From Streptomyces sp. CNH099 (GTDB lineage Bacteria > Actinomycetota > Actinomycetes > Streptomycetales > Streptomycetaceae), in assembly GCA_000514715.1 (NCBI GenBank), contig AZWL01000018.1:102343-166342 (forward strand): a DNA stretch of 64,000 nucleotides. The letters run 5' to 3'. The position numbers were made by a program, and so were the translations under genes. Of the stretch, positions 15,917 to 24,362 are shown in pieces (the stretch's first letter is position 1; every line of letters starts with the position of its first letter). Below the pieces are notes generated by a model. The model had not been told where the DNA came from and made no database searches. It saw nothing but the letters and a program-made list of their open reading frames with translations.

Positions 15917-17470
15917 ATGGCCGCCAGGCCAATCGAGGCACGCACGCCGAACGTACGACTTCAGGTGGTGATCGAAGAGGCCGGCTGCTCCAACGCGGGG
16001 CTGGCCCGCCGCGTCAACATGTGCGGCCGCGAACACGGCCTCGACCTGCGCTACGACAAGACCTCCGTGGCCCGCTGGCTGCGCGGCCAGCGCCCCCGCG
16101 GCCAGGCGCCCGCGATGATCGCCGAGGCGCTGGGCCGCAAGCTCGGCCGCGCGGTCACCCTCGACGAGGTCGGCATGGCCGACTCCCGGCACTCCGGCAC
16201 CGCGCTGGGCCTCGTCTACGCCCCGACCGTCACCGCCGCCGTGGAGCAGGTCTGCGAGCTGTGGCGCGCCGACGTGGGCCGGCGCGAGGTGCTGACCCGC
16301 GCCACCCCGGTGGCCTCCGCGCTCGTCGAGCCCAGCCGCGACTGGCTGATCAGCGCGCCGGGCCCGCCGCTGGCCCGCACCGCGGGCCGGCCCGTGACCC
16401 GTACCGACGTGGCCGCCGTACGGGACACCACCGCCACCCTGGCCGCCCTCGACCGGCGGCACGGCAGCGGGCACTACCGGCCGGTGACCGTGCACTACCT
16501 CAACTCCGTGGTCTCCGGCCTGCTCGCCGGCCGCTACGACGACGCGATCGGCCGCGAACTCCTGGCCGCCGCCGCCCGGATGACCGAGCTGGCCGGCGGC
16601 ATGGCCGTCGACGCGTGCCTGCCGGGCATCGCGCAGCGCTACTACGTCCAGGCGCTGCGCCTCGCCGACGCGGCCGGCGACCGCCCCTTCGGCGGCTACG
16701 TCCTGGCCGCCGGCATGAGCCGGCTGGCCGCGGCGCTCGGCAACCACCGCGAGGTCGTCCAGCTGGCCCGCACCGCCCGCGAGGGCACCCGCGACCGGGT
16801 GCCGCCGCGTGCGGAGGCGCTGTTCAGCGCGGCGGAGGCGCGCGGTGCCGCGGGGCTCGGCGACGAGGCGGCGTTCCGGGAGTCGGCGGCGCGGGCGCGG
16901 GCGGCGCTGGAGCAGGCGGAGGCGGCCGGCACACGCGCGGCGGGCGCGGCCGGCGGTCCGGGTGCGTCGGGTGCGTCGGGCACGCCGGGTGCGCCGGGTG
17001 CAGCGGGTGCGGCGGGCACGACAGGCGCGGCGCGCGCGGCGGGCGGCGTACGGGATCCGGGACGCGCCCCGGCGCGCGGGCGCGAACCGGCGTGGCTGGC
17101 GCGCTTCGACCGGTCCGCACTCGCCTACGAGCTGGCCTGCAGCCTGCTGGAGCTGGGCCGTTACGAGGCCGCGCAGCGGCGGGCGGAGGAGGCGCTGGCC
17201 GGGCTGCCGGAGTCGTCGGTGCGGCTGCGCTGCCTCGCGCTCGCCGCGCTGGGGCGGGCGCAGAGCGGGCGGCGCGAGCCGGCGCAGGCGTGCCGTTCGG
17301 GGACGCGGGCGCTGCGGCTGCTGGACGGGCTGGCGTCGGGCCGGGCCGCGACCGAACTGGCCCGGCTGGCGCGGAGCTTGCAGCCGTACGAGGCGGATCC
17401 GGCGGTGCGGGAGTTCGCCGCCCGGTGCCATGGGCTGGGCCCGTGGCTCACCGCGGCACCGAACAGGTAG
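15917..17470 (+). CDS. NsdA-like helix-turn-helix/TPR regulator
   Basis: A 517-residue protein from ATG 15917, with GGGAGGA upstream. The N-terminal 90 residues contain GCSNAGLARRVNMCGREHGL and DKTSVARWLRGQRPRG, the conserved head of NsdA-like streptomycete regulators. Alanine-rich helical repeats resembling TPRs follow. Around residues 346-377 a collagen-like run of G-x-x triplets (GPGASGASGTPGAPGAAG) interrupts the fold. It probably influences differentiation and antibiotic timing, by analogy with NsdA. The insert is flanked by intact sequence, so the protein is likely functional. Confidence 0.8.
   Translation: MAARPIEARTPNVRLQVVIEEAGCSNAGLARRVNMCGREHGLDLRYDKTSVARWLRGQRPRGQAPAMIAEALGRKLGRAVTLDEVGMADSRHSGTALGLVYAPTVTAAVEQVCELWRADVGRREVLTRATPVASALVEPSRDWLISAPGPPLARTAGRPVTRTDVAAVRDTTATLAALDRRHGSGHYRPVTVHYLNSVVSGLLAGRYDDAIGRELLAAAARMTELAGGMAVDACLPGIAQRYYVQALRLADAAGDRPFGGYVLAAGMSRLAAALGNHREVVQLARTAREGTRDRVPPRAEALFSAAEARGAAGLGDEAAFRESAARARAALEQAEAAGTRAAGAAGGPGASGASGTPGAPGAAGAAGTTGAARAAGGVRDPGRAPARGREPAWLARFDRSALAYELACSLLELGRYEAAQRRAEEALAGLPESSVRLRCLALAALGRAQSGRREPAQACRSGTRALRLLDGLASGRAATELARLARSLQPYEADPAVREFAARCHGLGPWLTAAPNR
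16946..17046. repeat. Imperfect 9-bp tandem repeats encoding G-x-x triplets
   Basis: About eleven imperfect triplets in frame encode a collagen-like stretch in the NsdA-like regulator. The repeats vary by base substitution but keep the glycine codon phase. Confidence 0.7.
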
Positions 17471-17509
17471 TGTCCGGACGGTCAGAGTCCGTACCCATGA
17501 GGAGTCTCG

Positions 17510-19147
17510 TTGACCCACAACGGACACGGCAGCGAGCCGCCGCGCGAGGAGCGCGCGGGGGCGGTGCCCCCCGCGTCGGACGGCGCCGGGACGCCCCCGG
17601 GCGGCGAGCCGTGGTGGGCGCAGGACCCGTCCCCGGCCGCGGGCGCCGCGGAGCCGGCGCAGGACGAGTCGACGCAGCAGATACGCCATCTCGGCAACCG
17701 GCCGGAGCGCCCGCAGCCGCCGCAGGGCCCTCCGCCGGGCGCCGGGCCGGGCGTTCCGCCGGCCGGGCCGCCCGCCGGGCCGCCGCAGCCCTGGCCGCTC
17801 CCGGCCACGCCGGGGGCGCAGGGCGCGCCGGGCGCCGGTACGGGGCAGCCCGCCGGCGCCGCCCCGCAGCCGCCGTACGGCGGCCCTCCGCACCAGCCCC
17901 CCGGCGGCCCGCCGCCCGGACCACCGCCCGGCCCGGCGGACGACGGGGCCGCGACCCAGCTCATACCCCCGGTCGGCGCCGCACCGCCGCCGGGCCCCGC
18001 GGGCGACGCCGACGACACCCAGCTCATCCAGCCGCTCCCCGGCCCGTACGAGGCCCCCGGGCCCGGCGCCTACGACCCGCAGGCCGCCGCCGCGCCGCCG
18101 CCCGGCCCGCCCGGCGGCCCGCCCGCCCAGCCGCCGGCCCAGCCCCCGGGCCAGCCGCCGTTCGCCCCGCCGGCCTACGCGGAGGACGCCCAGCGCCCGG
18201 CCCGGCACGCGGTACCGGTGCACGAGCAGTTCGAGGGCCTCTTCCGCGACACCGCCCCGGGCGACCCCGGCGCCACCCAGAAGCTCCCGCCGGTCGGCCC
18301 CGGCGGCGCCTTCGGCGACGGTGCCCCGCCCCCCGGCCCGTACGGCGCCCAGACCCCCGGCGGCCCCGGGCCCGGCGGCCACCCCGGCGGCCCGCCCCCC
18401 GCCCCGTACGCCGGCGCCCACGGCGGCGGTGCCCCGCCCCCCGGCCGCTACTACGACGAGGACGACGAGCGCCGCGGCTCGATCCCCCGCTGGGCCGCCG
18501 TCGCCATCGGCACCGCCGCCTGCGCCGCCGTCGGCATCACCGCCGGCTGGCTGCTCAGCAGCGGCGACGGCGGCGGCGAGACCGCCAGCGGCGCCACTCC
18601 GAGCGCCAGCGCCGACCGGGGCCCGGGCGGCAAGGACGACGGCGGCAAGGACGGCGGCAAGGACGGCGGCAAGAAGGACCGCGACAAGCCGGTCAAGGAC
18701 GACCCCGCCGAGGCGCAGGCCGAGAAGCTGGACGCGCTGCTCGCCGAGAGCAACAACAGCCGGGACGCGGTCATCCGCTCGGTCGAGAACATCCGGAAGT
18801 GCAAGGCGCTCGGCAAGGCCGCCACGGACCTGCGCAGCGCGGCCGGCCAGCGCCGCGACCTGGTCAACCGGCTGTCGAACATGACCGTCGACCGGCTGCC
18901 GTCCCACCAGCGGCTGACCCGCTCGCTCACCGACGCCTGGAACGCCAGCGCCTCCGCCGACGACCACTACGCCGCCTGGGCCGACGCCGCCAAGCGCGGC
19001 AAGCGCTGCAGCGGCGGCGGGAACCACCTGTCGGCGGGCAATCGCGCCAGCGGCGAGGCCACCACCGCGAAGGAGCAGGCCGCCGGGCTCTGGAACCCGA
19101 TCGCCGACGAGTACGACCTCACGCGGCGCGAGGCCACCGAGCTGTGA
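17510..19147 (+). CDS. Proline-rich single-pass membrane protein with repeated TQ motifs
   Basis: A 545-residue protein starting at TTG 17510, with GAGGAG 5 bases upstream. The first 320 residues are disordered and Pro/Gly-rich. One membrane helix lies near 324-345 (AAVAIGTAACAAVGITAGWL), then a lysine/aspartate-rich linker (KDDGGKDGGKDGGKKD) and a helical extracytoplasmic domain with two cysteines. Four sites resemble mycobacterial Ser/Thr-kinase acceptor sites: STQQIRHL, ATQLIPPV, DTQLIQPL and ATQKLPPV. It is a possible kinase substrate or FHA ligand. The family is otherwise unknown to me. Confidence 0.75.
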   Translation: MTHNGHGSEPPREERAGAVPPASDGAGTPPGGEPWWAQDPSPAAGAAEPAQDESTQQIRHLGNRPERPQPPQGPPPGAGPGVPPAGPPAGPPQPWPLPATPGAQGAPGAGTGQPAGAAPQPPYGGPPHQPPGGPPPGPPPGPADDGAATQLIPPVGAAPPPGPAGDADDTQLIQPLPGPYEAPGPGAYDPQAAAAPPPGPPGGPPAQPPAQPPGQPPFAPPAYAEDAQRPARHAVPVHEQFEGLFRDTAPGDPGATQKLPPVGPGGAFGDGAPPPGPYGAQTPGGPGPGGHPGGPPPAPYAGAHGGGAPPPGRYYDEDDERRGSIPRWAAVAIGTAACAAVGITAGWLLSSGDGGGETASGATPSASADRGPGGKDDGGKDGGKDGGKKDRDKPVKDDPAEAQAEKLDALLAESNNSRDAVIRSVENIRKCKALGKAATDLRSAAGQRRDLVNRLSNMTVDRLPSHQRLTRSLTDAWNASASADDHYAAWADAAKRGKRCSGGGNHLSAGNRASGEATTAKEQAAGLWNPIADEYDLTRREATEL

Positions 19148-19218
19148 CCGCCACCACCGGCGGCCCCGCGACCCCCGTCGGCGAAAGGGCTTCCCGCCGC
19201 GACCGCCGTTACCCCACC

Positions 19219-19665
19219 ATGGTGCCCATGCCCATCAACGACATGCCGTGGTGGCGCTGGCGCGCGAACGTGCGCTCCGCGCTGCACATGATCTCCGACC
19301 CCGGGTTCCAGCGGGAGTACTGGGCGGCCGGGGCGGCGGGGTACGGCGACGTCACCGACGCCGTCTACCGCCTCGTCGAGGACACCTGGCTGGACAACTG
19401 GTCGGCGGAGAAGTACGTCGGGACGATCTTCCGCGACTCCCGCGAGGCGGCGCTCGTCGACGTCGCCGTGCTGCGCGTGCTGCGCATCATGCACCAGGTC
19501 GGCGCCGACGCGCCGGTCTCCGCGTACCTGGAGAACCACGCCTGGCCCGAGGCCGTGCGCGCGGCGCGCGAGGCGCACGTACGGCTCGCGGAGAACGACG
19601 GCGAGGACCCCGACGCACCCCCGCGCTCCCTCGAAGTGCTGGCGATCATGACGGGCGCCGCCTGA
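19219..19665 (+). CDS. SCO4402-family protein
   Basis: A 148-residue protein from ATG 19219; ATG 19228 and GTG 19144 (overlapping the previous stop as GTGA) are alternatives. It reads MPINDMPWWRWRANVRSALH and DAVYRLVEDTWLDNWSAEKY, which matches the conserved streptomycete family named after S. coelicolor SCO4402. The function is unknown. It lies 21 bases before purU, as I recall from the S. coelicolor order. Confidence 0.8.
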   Translation: MVPMPINDMPWWRWRANVRSALHMISDPGFQREYWAAGAAGYGDVTDAVYRLVEDTWLDNWSAEKYVGTIFRDSREAALVDVAVLRVLRIMHQVGADAPVSAYLENHAWPEAVRAAREAHVRLAENDGEDPDAPPRSLEVLAIMTGAA

Positions 19666-19686
19666 CGGGTGTGGGATCGTAGGCCC

Positions 19687-20535
19687 ATGAGCGAGTACGT
19701 ACTGACGCTGTCCTGCCCGGACAAGAAGGGCATCGTGCATGCGGTCTCCAGTTATCTGTTCATGACGGACTGCAACATCGAGGACAGCCAGCAGTACGGC
19801 GACCCCAGCACCGGCCTGTTCTTCATGCGGGTGCACTTCTCCGCCGAGGGGCAGGTGAGCGTCGGGAAGCTGCGGGCCAGCTTCGCGGCGGTGGCGGAGT
19901 CGTGGGCGATGGACTGGCAGATCCACGAGCAGGGCAGGCGGATGCGGGTGCTGCTCATGGTCAGCAGGTTCGGGCACTGCCTGAACGACCTGCTGTTCCG
20001 CGCCCGCACCGGCGCGCTGCCGGTGGAGATCGCCGCCGTGGTGTCGAACCACACCGACTTCGAGGAGCTGGTCGGCTCCTACGGCATCCCCTTCCACCAC
20101 CTGCCGGTCACGAAGGACACCAAGGCGGCGGCGGAGCAGCGGCTGCTGGAGCTGGTCCGGGCCGAGGACGTGGAGCTGGTGGTGCTCGCCCGCTACATGC
20201 AGGTGCTCTCCGACGACCTGTGCAAGCAACTGGAGGGGCAGATCATCAACATCCACCACTCCTTCCTGCCGAGCTTCAAGGGCGCGAAGCCGTACCACCA
20301 GGCGCACGCGCGCGGGGTCAAGCTGATCGGCGCCACGGCGCACTACGTGACCGCGGATCTCGACGAGGGCCCGATCATCGAGCAGGAGGTCGAACGGGTC
20401 GGGCACGAGGCGACCCCGGAGCGGCTGGTGGCGGTCGGGCGGGACGTGGAGGCCCAGGCGCTGGCGCGGGCGGTGAAGTGGCACAGCGAGCACCGGGTGC
20501 TGCTGAACGGCACGCGTACGGTCGTCTTCACGTAG
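19687..20535 (+). CDS. purU: Formyltetrahydrofolate deformylase
   Basis: A 282-residue enzyme that hydrolyses 10-formyltetrahydrofolate to formate and tetrahydrofolate. Residues 1-80 form an ACT-like regulatory domain (YVLTLSCPDKKGIVHAVSSY). The catalytic domain carries INIHHSFLPSFKGAKPYHQA with the active-site Asn and His, and VTADLDEGPIIEQ with the catalytic Asp. Length is normal for PurU. The gene ends before a hexanucleotide repeat and a convergent gene. Confidence 0.95.
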   Translation: MSEYVLTLSCPDKKGIVHAVSSYLFMTDCNIEDSQQYGDPSTGLFFMRVHFSAEGQVSVGKLRASFAAVAESWAMDWQIHEQGRRMRVLLMVSRFGHCLNDLLFRARTGALPVEIAAVVSNHTDFEELVGSYGIPFHHLPVTKDTKAAAEQRLLELVRAEDVELVVLARYMQVLSDDLCKQLEGQIINIHHSFLPSFKGAKPYHQAHARGVKLIGATAHYVTADLDEGPIIEQEVERVGHEATPERLVAVGRDVEAQALARAVKWHSEHRVLLNGTRTVVFT

Positions 20536-20543
20536 TCGTAGTC

Positions 20544-20573
20544 GCAGCCGCAGCCGCAGCCGCAGCCGCAGCC
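20544..20573. repeat. Five tandem GCAGCC units
   Basis: Five perfect copies of the hexamer GCAGCC lie in the short gap between the convergent purU and anti-sigma genes. They are outside both coding frames. This is a simple-sequence repeat that could vary in length among strains. Confidence 0.9.
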
Positions 20574-20602
20574 GCGGGCCCCCGGGCGCCGCCGCGCCCG
20601 CC

Positions 20603-21781
20603 CTACATCCGCGACAGCGACACCGCCGCGTACAGGAAGTCGTCCACCGCCTCCCGGTCCCCGTCGCGCCCCGCGGCCGCGTCCTCCGGCGACACGTGTC
20701 CCGCCGCCAGCCGGCAGAACTCCAGGCCCTCCAGCGCCACATGGGCCACCGCCCGCTCCGGTCCCGCGACCGCCGCCGGCGAGTCCAGCGGGATGTACCA
20801 GTTCCCGCCGCCCTTGCCCTCCACCTCCAGGTGCAGCGTCCGCCCCGGCGTCCCCGCCGCCACCAGCGTCCGCGGCGGGGACGCCCGCCCCGAGCGGCGC
20901 CGGTGCGCCAGGGTCTCCGGCAGCAGCCGCGCCGCCAGGTCGATCATGAGGTGCATGTGCTCCGGCGTCGGCGGCACGTACGGGTAGTCCACCGCCTCCG
21001 CGACGTCCCAGGCGTGGATCCAGCACGCGAACGCCCGGTCCAGGAAGGCGTCGCGCAGCGGCAGCGTCACCCCGCCGCCGTACCGCACCGGCAGGTCGGC
21101 CACGCCGCCGCCCGCGAAGCCCGCGGTCCTTATCAGCGCGTACGTCTGGTCCCGCCAGTGGCGGTGCATCGTCCCCGCGTGCCGGCGCCGCAACTGCCGG
21201 GCGAGGGACTGCTGTTCGGCGTACGACGACCCCGCCTCCTGCCACAGCGCCTCGGTGCGCTCGGCGGGGGAGGAGACCGTGCGCGGGCCCTCGGCGGCGG
21301 GCGCGTCCGCGGCCAGCGGGTCGGGCAGGCCGAGCGCGAGTGCCAGCAGCCCGTCCACGGCCAGCAGGTGCCCGATGACGCCGGCCACCGACGTCTCGCG
21401 CGCCGCCGGCCGGTCGTCGTCGTACCACGCCAGCTGCACCGGAGCGCCCCACTCCGCCTCGCCCATGTCGTGCAGCAGCGCGTCCAGCCGGGCGGTCTCG
21501 GCGTCGTACGGCACCGACCAGCCCGGCATCGGGATCCCCGGCATCCGCCGCGTCAGGCACAGCTCCAGCACCCGGCTGCGCAGCGCGGGGTCGAGGTCGA
21601 GGTTGTCCTGCGGGTGCAGCAGCCGCACGGCGTCGCGGAGCCGCAGCGCCTCGTCGGCGCAGGGCGCGCAGTCGGTCAGGTGCGCCTCGACGGCCGCGGT
21701 CTCCTCGGGCGCGCAGGCCGCCAGCGCCCACGCGCCGAGCAGCGACTTCAGCCGGCGGTGGTCGTAGGGGCCCATGATCAT
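20603..21781 (-). CDS. Zinc-finger anti-sigma factor fused to MDMPI-like domain
   Basis: A 392-residue protein starting at ATG 21781, overlapping the sigma gene stop as ATGA. The N-terminus has the ZAS motif HLTDCAPC (H34, C38, C41) of zinc-binding anti-sigma factors. Residues about 80-310 resemble mycothiol-dependent maleylpyruvate isomerase/DinB proteins (FLDRAFACWIHAWDVAEAVD). The protein probably holds the upstream ECF sigma factor inactive, and the thiol-type domain could sense redox or mycothiol state. No membrane helix is seen, so it is cytoplasmic. Confidence 0.85.
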   Translation of the reverse strand: MIMGPYDHRRLKSLLGAWALAACAPEETAAVEAHLTDCAPCADEALRLRDAVRLLHPQDNLDLDPALRSRVLELCLTRRMPGIPMPGWSVPYDAETARLDALLHDMGEAEWGAPVQLAWYDDDRPAARETSVAGVIGHLLAVDGLLALALGLPDPLAADAPAAEGPRTVSSPAERTEALWQEAGSSYAEQQSLARQLRRRHAGTMHRHWRDQTYALIRTAGFAGGGVADLPVRYGGGVTLPLRDAFLDRAFACWIHAWDVAEAVDYPYVPPTPEHMHLMIDLAARLLPETLAHRRRSGRASPPRTLVAAGTPGRTLHLEVEGKGGGNWYIPLDSPAAVAGPERAVAHVALEGLEFCRLAAGHVSPEDAAAGRDGDREAVDDFLYAAVSLSRM

Positions 21782-22353
21782 GCGGGCCGCCCGGCCTCGG
21801 TGTGCGCGGTGGCGAGCAGCTGCAGCCCGAGGCGCAGCCGGCGGCGGGCCTCCTCGGCGGAGACGCCGAGTTCGGCGGCGGTCTCGCGGTAGTCGCGGCG
21901 CTTGAAGTAGGCCAGCTCCAGCGCGGCGCGCAGGGGTTCGGGCATGGACGTGACGATGTAGTCGGCGCGGGCGGCGGCGGAGACGGCGCGGATGCGCTCC
22001 TCGCAGTCCTCGATCTCCCCGGCCGCGCCGGCCTGGATCACGGCCCAGCGCAGCCGCCGGACGGCGTGCTTGTGCGCGAGCCCGGCGAGGAAGGAGCGGA
22101 GCTGGCCGCGCTTCGGGTCGTACGCGTCCGGGTGCTGCCAGACGTACGAGAACACCTCGGACAGCACGCCGTTCGCTTCTTCCTCGTTCTCCAGCACGCG
22201 CAGCGCGAGGCCGTAGACGAGGGGTGCGAAGCGGTCGTACAGCTCACCCAGCGCGGCGGCCTCGCCGCGCGCGAGCCGCTGCTGCATCTTGCGGTTCCAG
22301 CGGGGCGGGACGGTGCCCTCGCCGGCGCCCTGCGGTCCGTTCCCGTGCGCCAT
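21778..22353 (-). CDS. ECF-type RNA polymerase sigma factor
   Basis: A 191-residue sigma factor with region 2 (LGELYDRFAPLVYGLALRVL and VLSEVFSYVWQHP) and region 4 (MPEPLRAALELAYFKRRDYR and ELGVSAEEARRRLRLG). It lacks the extra domains of larger ECF groups. The anti-sigma gene follows in an ATGA-coupled operon. From memory it corresponds in position to a sigma factor near SCO4409 in S. coelicolor. Target promoters are not evident. Confidence 0.9.
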   Translation of the reverse strand: MAHGNGPQGAGEGTVPPRWNRKMQQRLARGEAAALGELYDRFAPLVYGLALRVLENEEEANGVLSEVFSYVWQHPDAYDPKRGQLRSFLAGLAHKHAVRRLRWAVIQAGAAGEIEDCEERIRAVSAAARADYIVTSMPEPLRAALELAYFKRRDYRETAAELGVSAEEARRRLRLGLQLLATAHTEAGRPA

Positions 22354-22683
22354 GCGCCCCCCAATCCGTCGGCCGCCGCGTTACGGGTGTTCTCGAATGT
22401 AGCGCCGGGGGGTCGGGACGTACGCCCCCGGAGCGTTATCTGTACCGCATTACGTGCAACAGAAGACAACGAATTGCCAACGGTTATCCGGTGCTGACCG
22501 GAATGCGGAGGCCGGATGGGGTGATTGCGCATAGGGTCGGTGTTTCATCTTGTGTGCCGCGGGCACAGCAGGTGACACGTACCACACGGCAGGCGGCCGG
22601 CGGACGGCCGGTGAACGGGACGAGCGAAACGGACGGGCGAGCGCGCGCGACAGGCTGACAGGCGACGGAAGGACTGCGACCGG
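22354..22683. other. Divergent promoter region between sigma and STAS genes
   Basis: About 330 bases with no gene. The stretch 22437-22500 is AT-richer than its surroundings and probably holds the two divergent promoters. No confident boxes were picked. Confidence 0.4.
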
Positions 22684-23100
22684 GTGTCTTTGCTGCAGGT
22701 GACCACCGACAACCGAGGCGACTGGTACGTCCTGTGGGTCTCCGGCGAGCTGGACCTGGTCACGTCGCCCCGGGTTCGGCAGCGCGTGCACGACGCGGTC
22801 GCCGAGGGCCGCCGCCATCTCGTCCTCGACCTCTCCGCGGTCCGCTTCTGCGACTCCAGCGGCGTCGGCGTGCTCATCGCCGCGCGCCGGCTGCTGAGTT
22901 CCTGCGGCGGCGAGTTCCGCCTGATCCTGCCGGCGGACGGCGGCGCGGCCGCCCCGGGCGCGTACGCGACCGGGGGCGCGGGCGCCGGCGGGGCGCACGT
23001 GAACCGGGTGCTCGCGGCGCTGGGCGTACGGCGGCTGTTCGCGGTGTACGCGGACGTGGACGACGCGACGGGCGGCACGGCGGAGCCGCTGTCGGCGTAG
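22684..23100 (+). CDS. STAS-domain anti-sigma factor antagonist
   Basis: A 138-residue protein from GTG 22684. It reads GDWYVLWVSGELDLVTSPRV and VRFCDSSGVGVLIAARRLL, the STAS fold with the phosphorylatable serine in DSSG (about residue 58). A glycine-rich loop is inserted before the last helix (GAYATGGAGAGGAH). It likely binds an RsbW-type kinase, and the gene at 23556 is a candidate partner. Dephosphorylated antagonist would release a sigma factor. Confidence 0.9.
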   Translation: MSLLQVTTDNRGDWYVLWVSGELDLVTSPRVRQRVHDAVAEGRRHLVLDLSAVRFCDSSGVGVLIAARRLLSSCGGEFRLILPADGGAAAPGAYATGGAGAGGAHVNRVLAALGVRRLFAVYADVDDATGGTAEPLSA

Positions 23101-23555
23101 CGCCCGGCGTTGCGGCCCGCGGCGGCTTTCGCCGTCACCGGCAGCGGACTTGGACCCTCGGCAACGCCCTCGCCTCCGGAACTCCGACTACGGAGAGTGC
23201 TGAAACAGGGGAGAACCCCAACACGCACGGGCGAACTCTTCCGTTACGCAACGAAGTCGGGCCGGGCTCCACTACCCTTCATCGGGTGCGAGTTGTCCGG
23301 TGGCGACACGGACCCGCGGCCCGGGAACGGGGGGCCGCGGCGGTGCGGACGTGCCGGACTCGTGCAAGGTCACAGCAGCATGAACGGTCGATGCCGGACC
23401 GGCGTTCGACCGTCGGGCGCGAGCGTCGCACAGTATGCCGCACGCGCACTCTTTCGCGCTGGGATATGTCCGAAGCGCTTGTTGTCGTGACGCTACGTCA
23501 ATCATCCTGGACAGTGGACAGATCACGCAGCGTGATCCCGAGGATGGTGTGAGCG
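23101..23555. other. Intergenic region with nested repeats upstream of the RsbW-like gene
   Basis: A 455-base gap without a convincing gene. Its last 70 bases hold an inverted repeat TGACG-CTA-CGTCA (23488-23500), a direct repeat of TGGACAG (23508-23521) and a second inverted repeat at 23521-23537. The clustering suggests a regulated promoter. Confidence 0.5.
23521..23537. promoter_or_regulatory. Palindrome GATCACG-CAG-CGTGATC
   Basis: Perfect 7-bp arms separated by three bases, 18 bases before the GTG start of the RsbW-like gene. Position and symmetry fit an operator overlapping the transcription start. The binding protein is unknown. Confidence 0.5.
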
Positions 23556-24056
23556 GTGCAGACCCTGCAGGTGCAGCTCAAGGTGCGGCCCGACCCCGTC
23601 GAGGTCGGCCGGGCCAGGCGGTGGACCCGGGAGCGGCTGGCGTGGACCGGGGTGGCGGCCGACGAGCCGTACGCCGAGTCGCTGGTGATGCTCGTCTCGG
23701 AGCTGGTCACCAACGCCGTCGTGCACACCGACCGGCCCGCGTACCTCCGCCTCTTCCTCCCCGCGTCGCCCGCCGACTGCGGCCCGTACCGGGTGGAGGT
23801 CGTCGACACCTGCGCCGCCCCGCCGCGGCAGCGGCGCGCGCAGGAGTACGAGACGCACGGCCGGGGGCTGGAGCTGGTCGACGCCATCGCCGACCGCTGG
23901 GGGTGGCAGGCGGAAGGATTCGGCAAGGTCATCTGGTGCGAGATCGACCGCGCCTGCCCCTTCGCGATGCCGCCGGAGGAGCGCGCGCACGGCGCGCACG
24001 GCGCGCTGCTCGCGGGCGCACACGAACACGCACGCGCCGGCACGAACAGCACGTGA
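23556..24056 (+). CDS. RsbW-like ATP-binding (HATPase_c) anti-sigma/regulatory kinase
   Basis: A 166-residue single-domain protein starting at GTG 23556. The N box is MLVSELVTNAVVHTD, the G1 box VEVVDTCAAPP and the G2-type stretch THGRGLELVDAIADRWGW. Streptomycetes have many such proteins, which bind sigma factors or STAS antagonists. The C-terminus has an Ala/His-rich tail. It is near but not coupled to the STAS gene. Confidence 0.85.
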   Translation: MQTLQVQLKVRPDPVEVGRARRWTRERLAWTGVAADEPYAESLVMLVSELVTNAVVHTDRPAYLRLFLPASPADCGPYRVEVVDTCAAPPRQRRAQEYETHGRGLELVDAIADRWGWQAEGFGKVIWCEIDRACPFAMPPEERAHGAHGALLAGAHEHARAGTNST

Positions 24057-24362
24057 CACCTCCGGTCCGGACCAGAGGTTGACGAGCCGTACGGCCCTGA
24101 TCACCCTGGTGGGCAGCGATTCGTTTGTGAGGGGACGCCGAGGGCCGCCGGCCGGTCGGACGCCCTTGGCGAAGGCGGGTCGCGCATCCGGCGAAAGTCC
24201 CCATCCGCCGATGCCGGGTGGCGGTTCGTCGTGCAGGGCTCGGGGTTGCACGGGCGCACCGCCACTCGACCCTCAGCGGTGCGGCCTTCCCGTGGCGCGA
24301 ATCTTGCGAATGATGGCGAGACGGCTCTCGTCCGCCGCCGCGGGCGGCGCGAAGCTCGAAGC
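24057..24362. other. Intergenic region
   Basis: About 300 bases with no gene seen. An imperfect palindrome centred on GGTCCGGACC (24058-24079) directly follows the RsbW-like stop and may act as a terminator. Confidence 0.4.

Noticed and set aside
24058..24362. Possible riboswitch before the quinone reductase gene
   Set aside because: Several GC-rich pairings can be drawn but no conserved core of a known riboswitch class was recognised.
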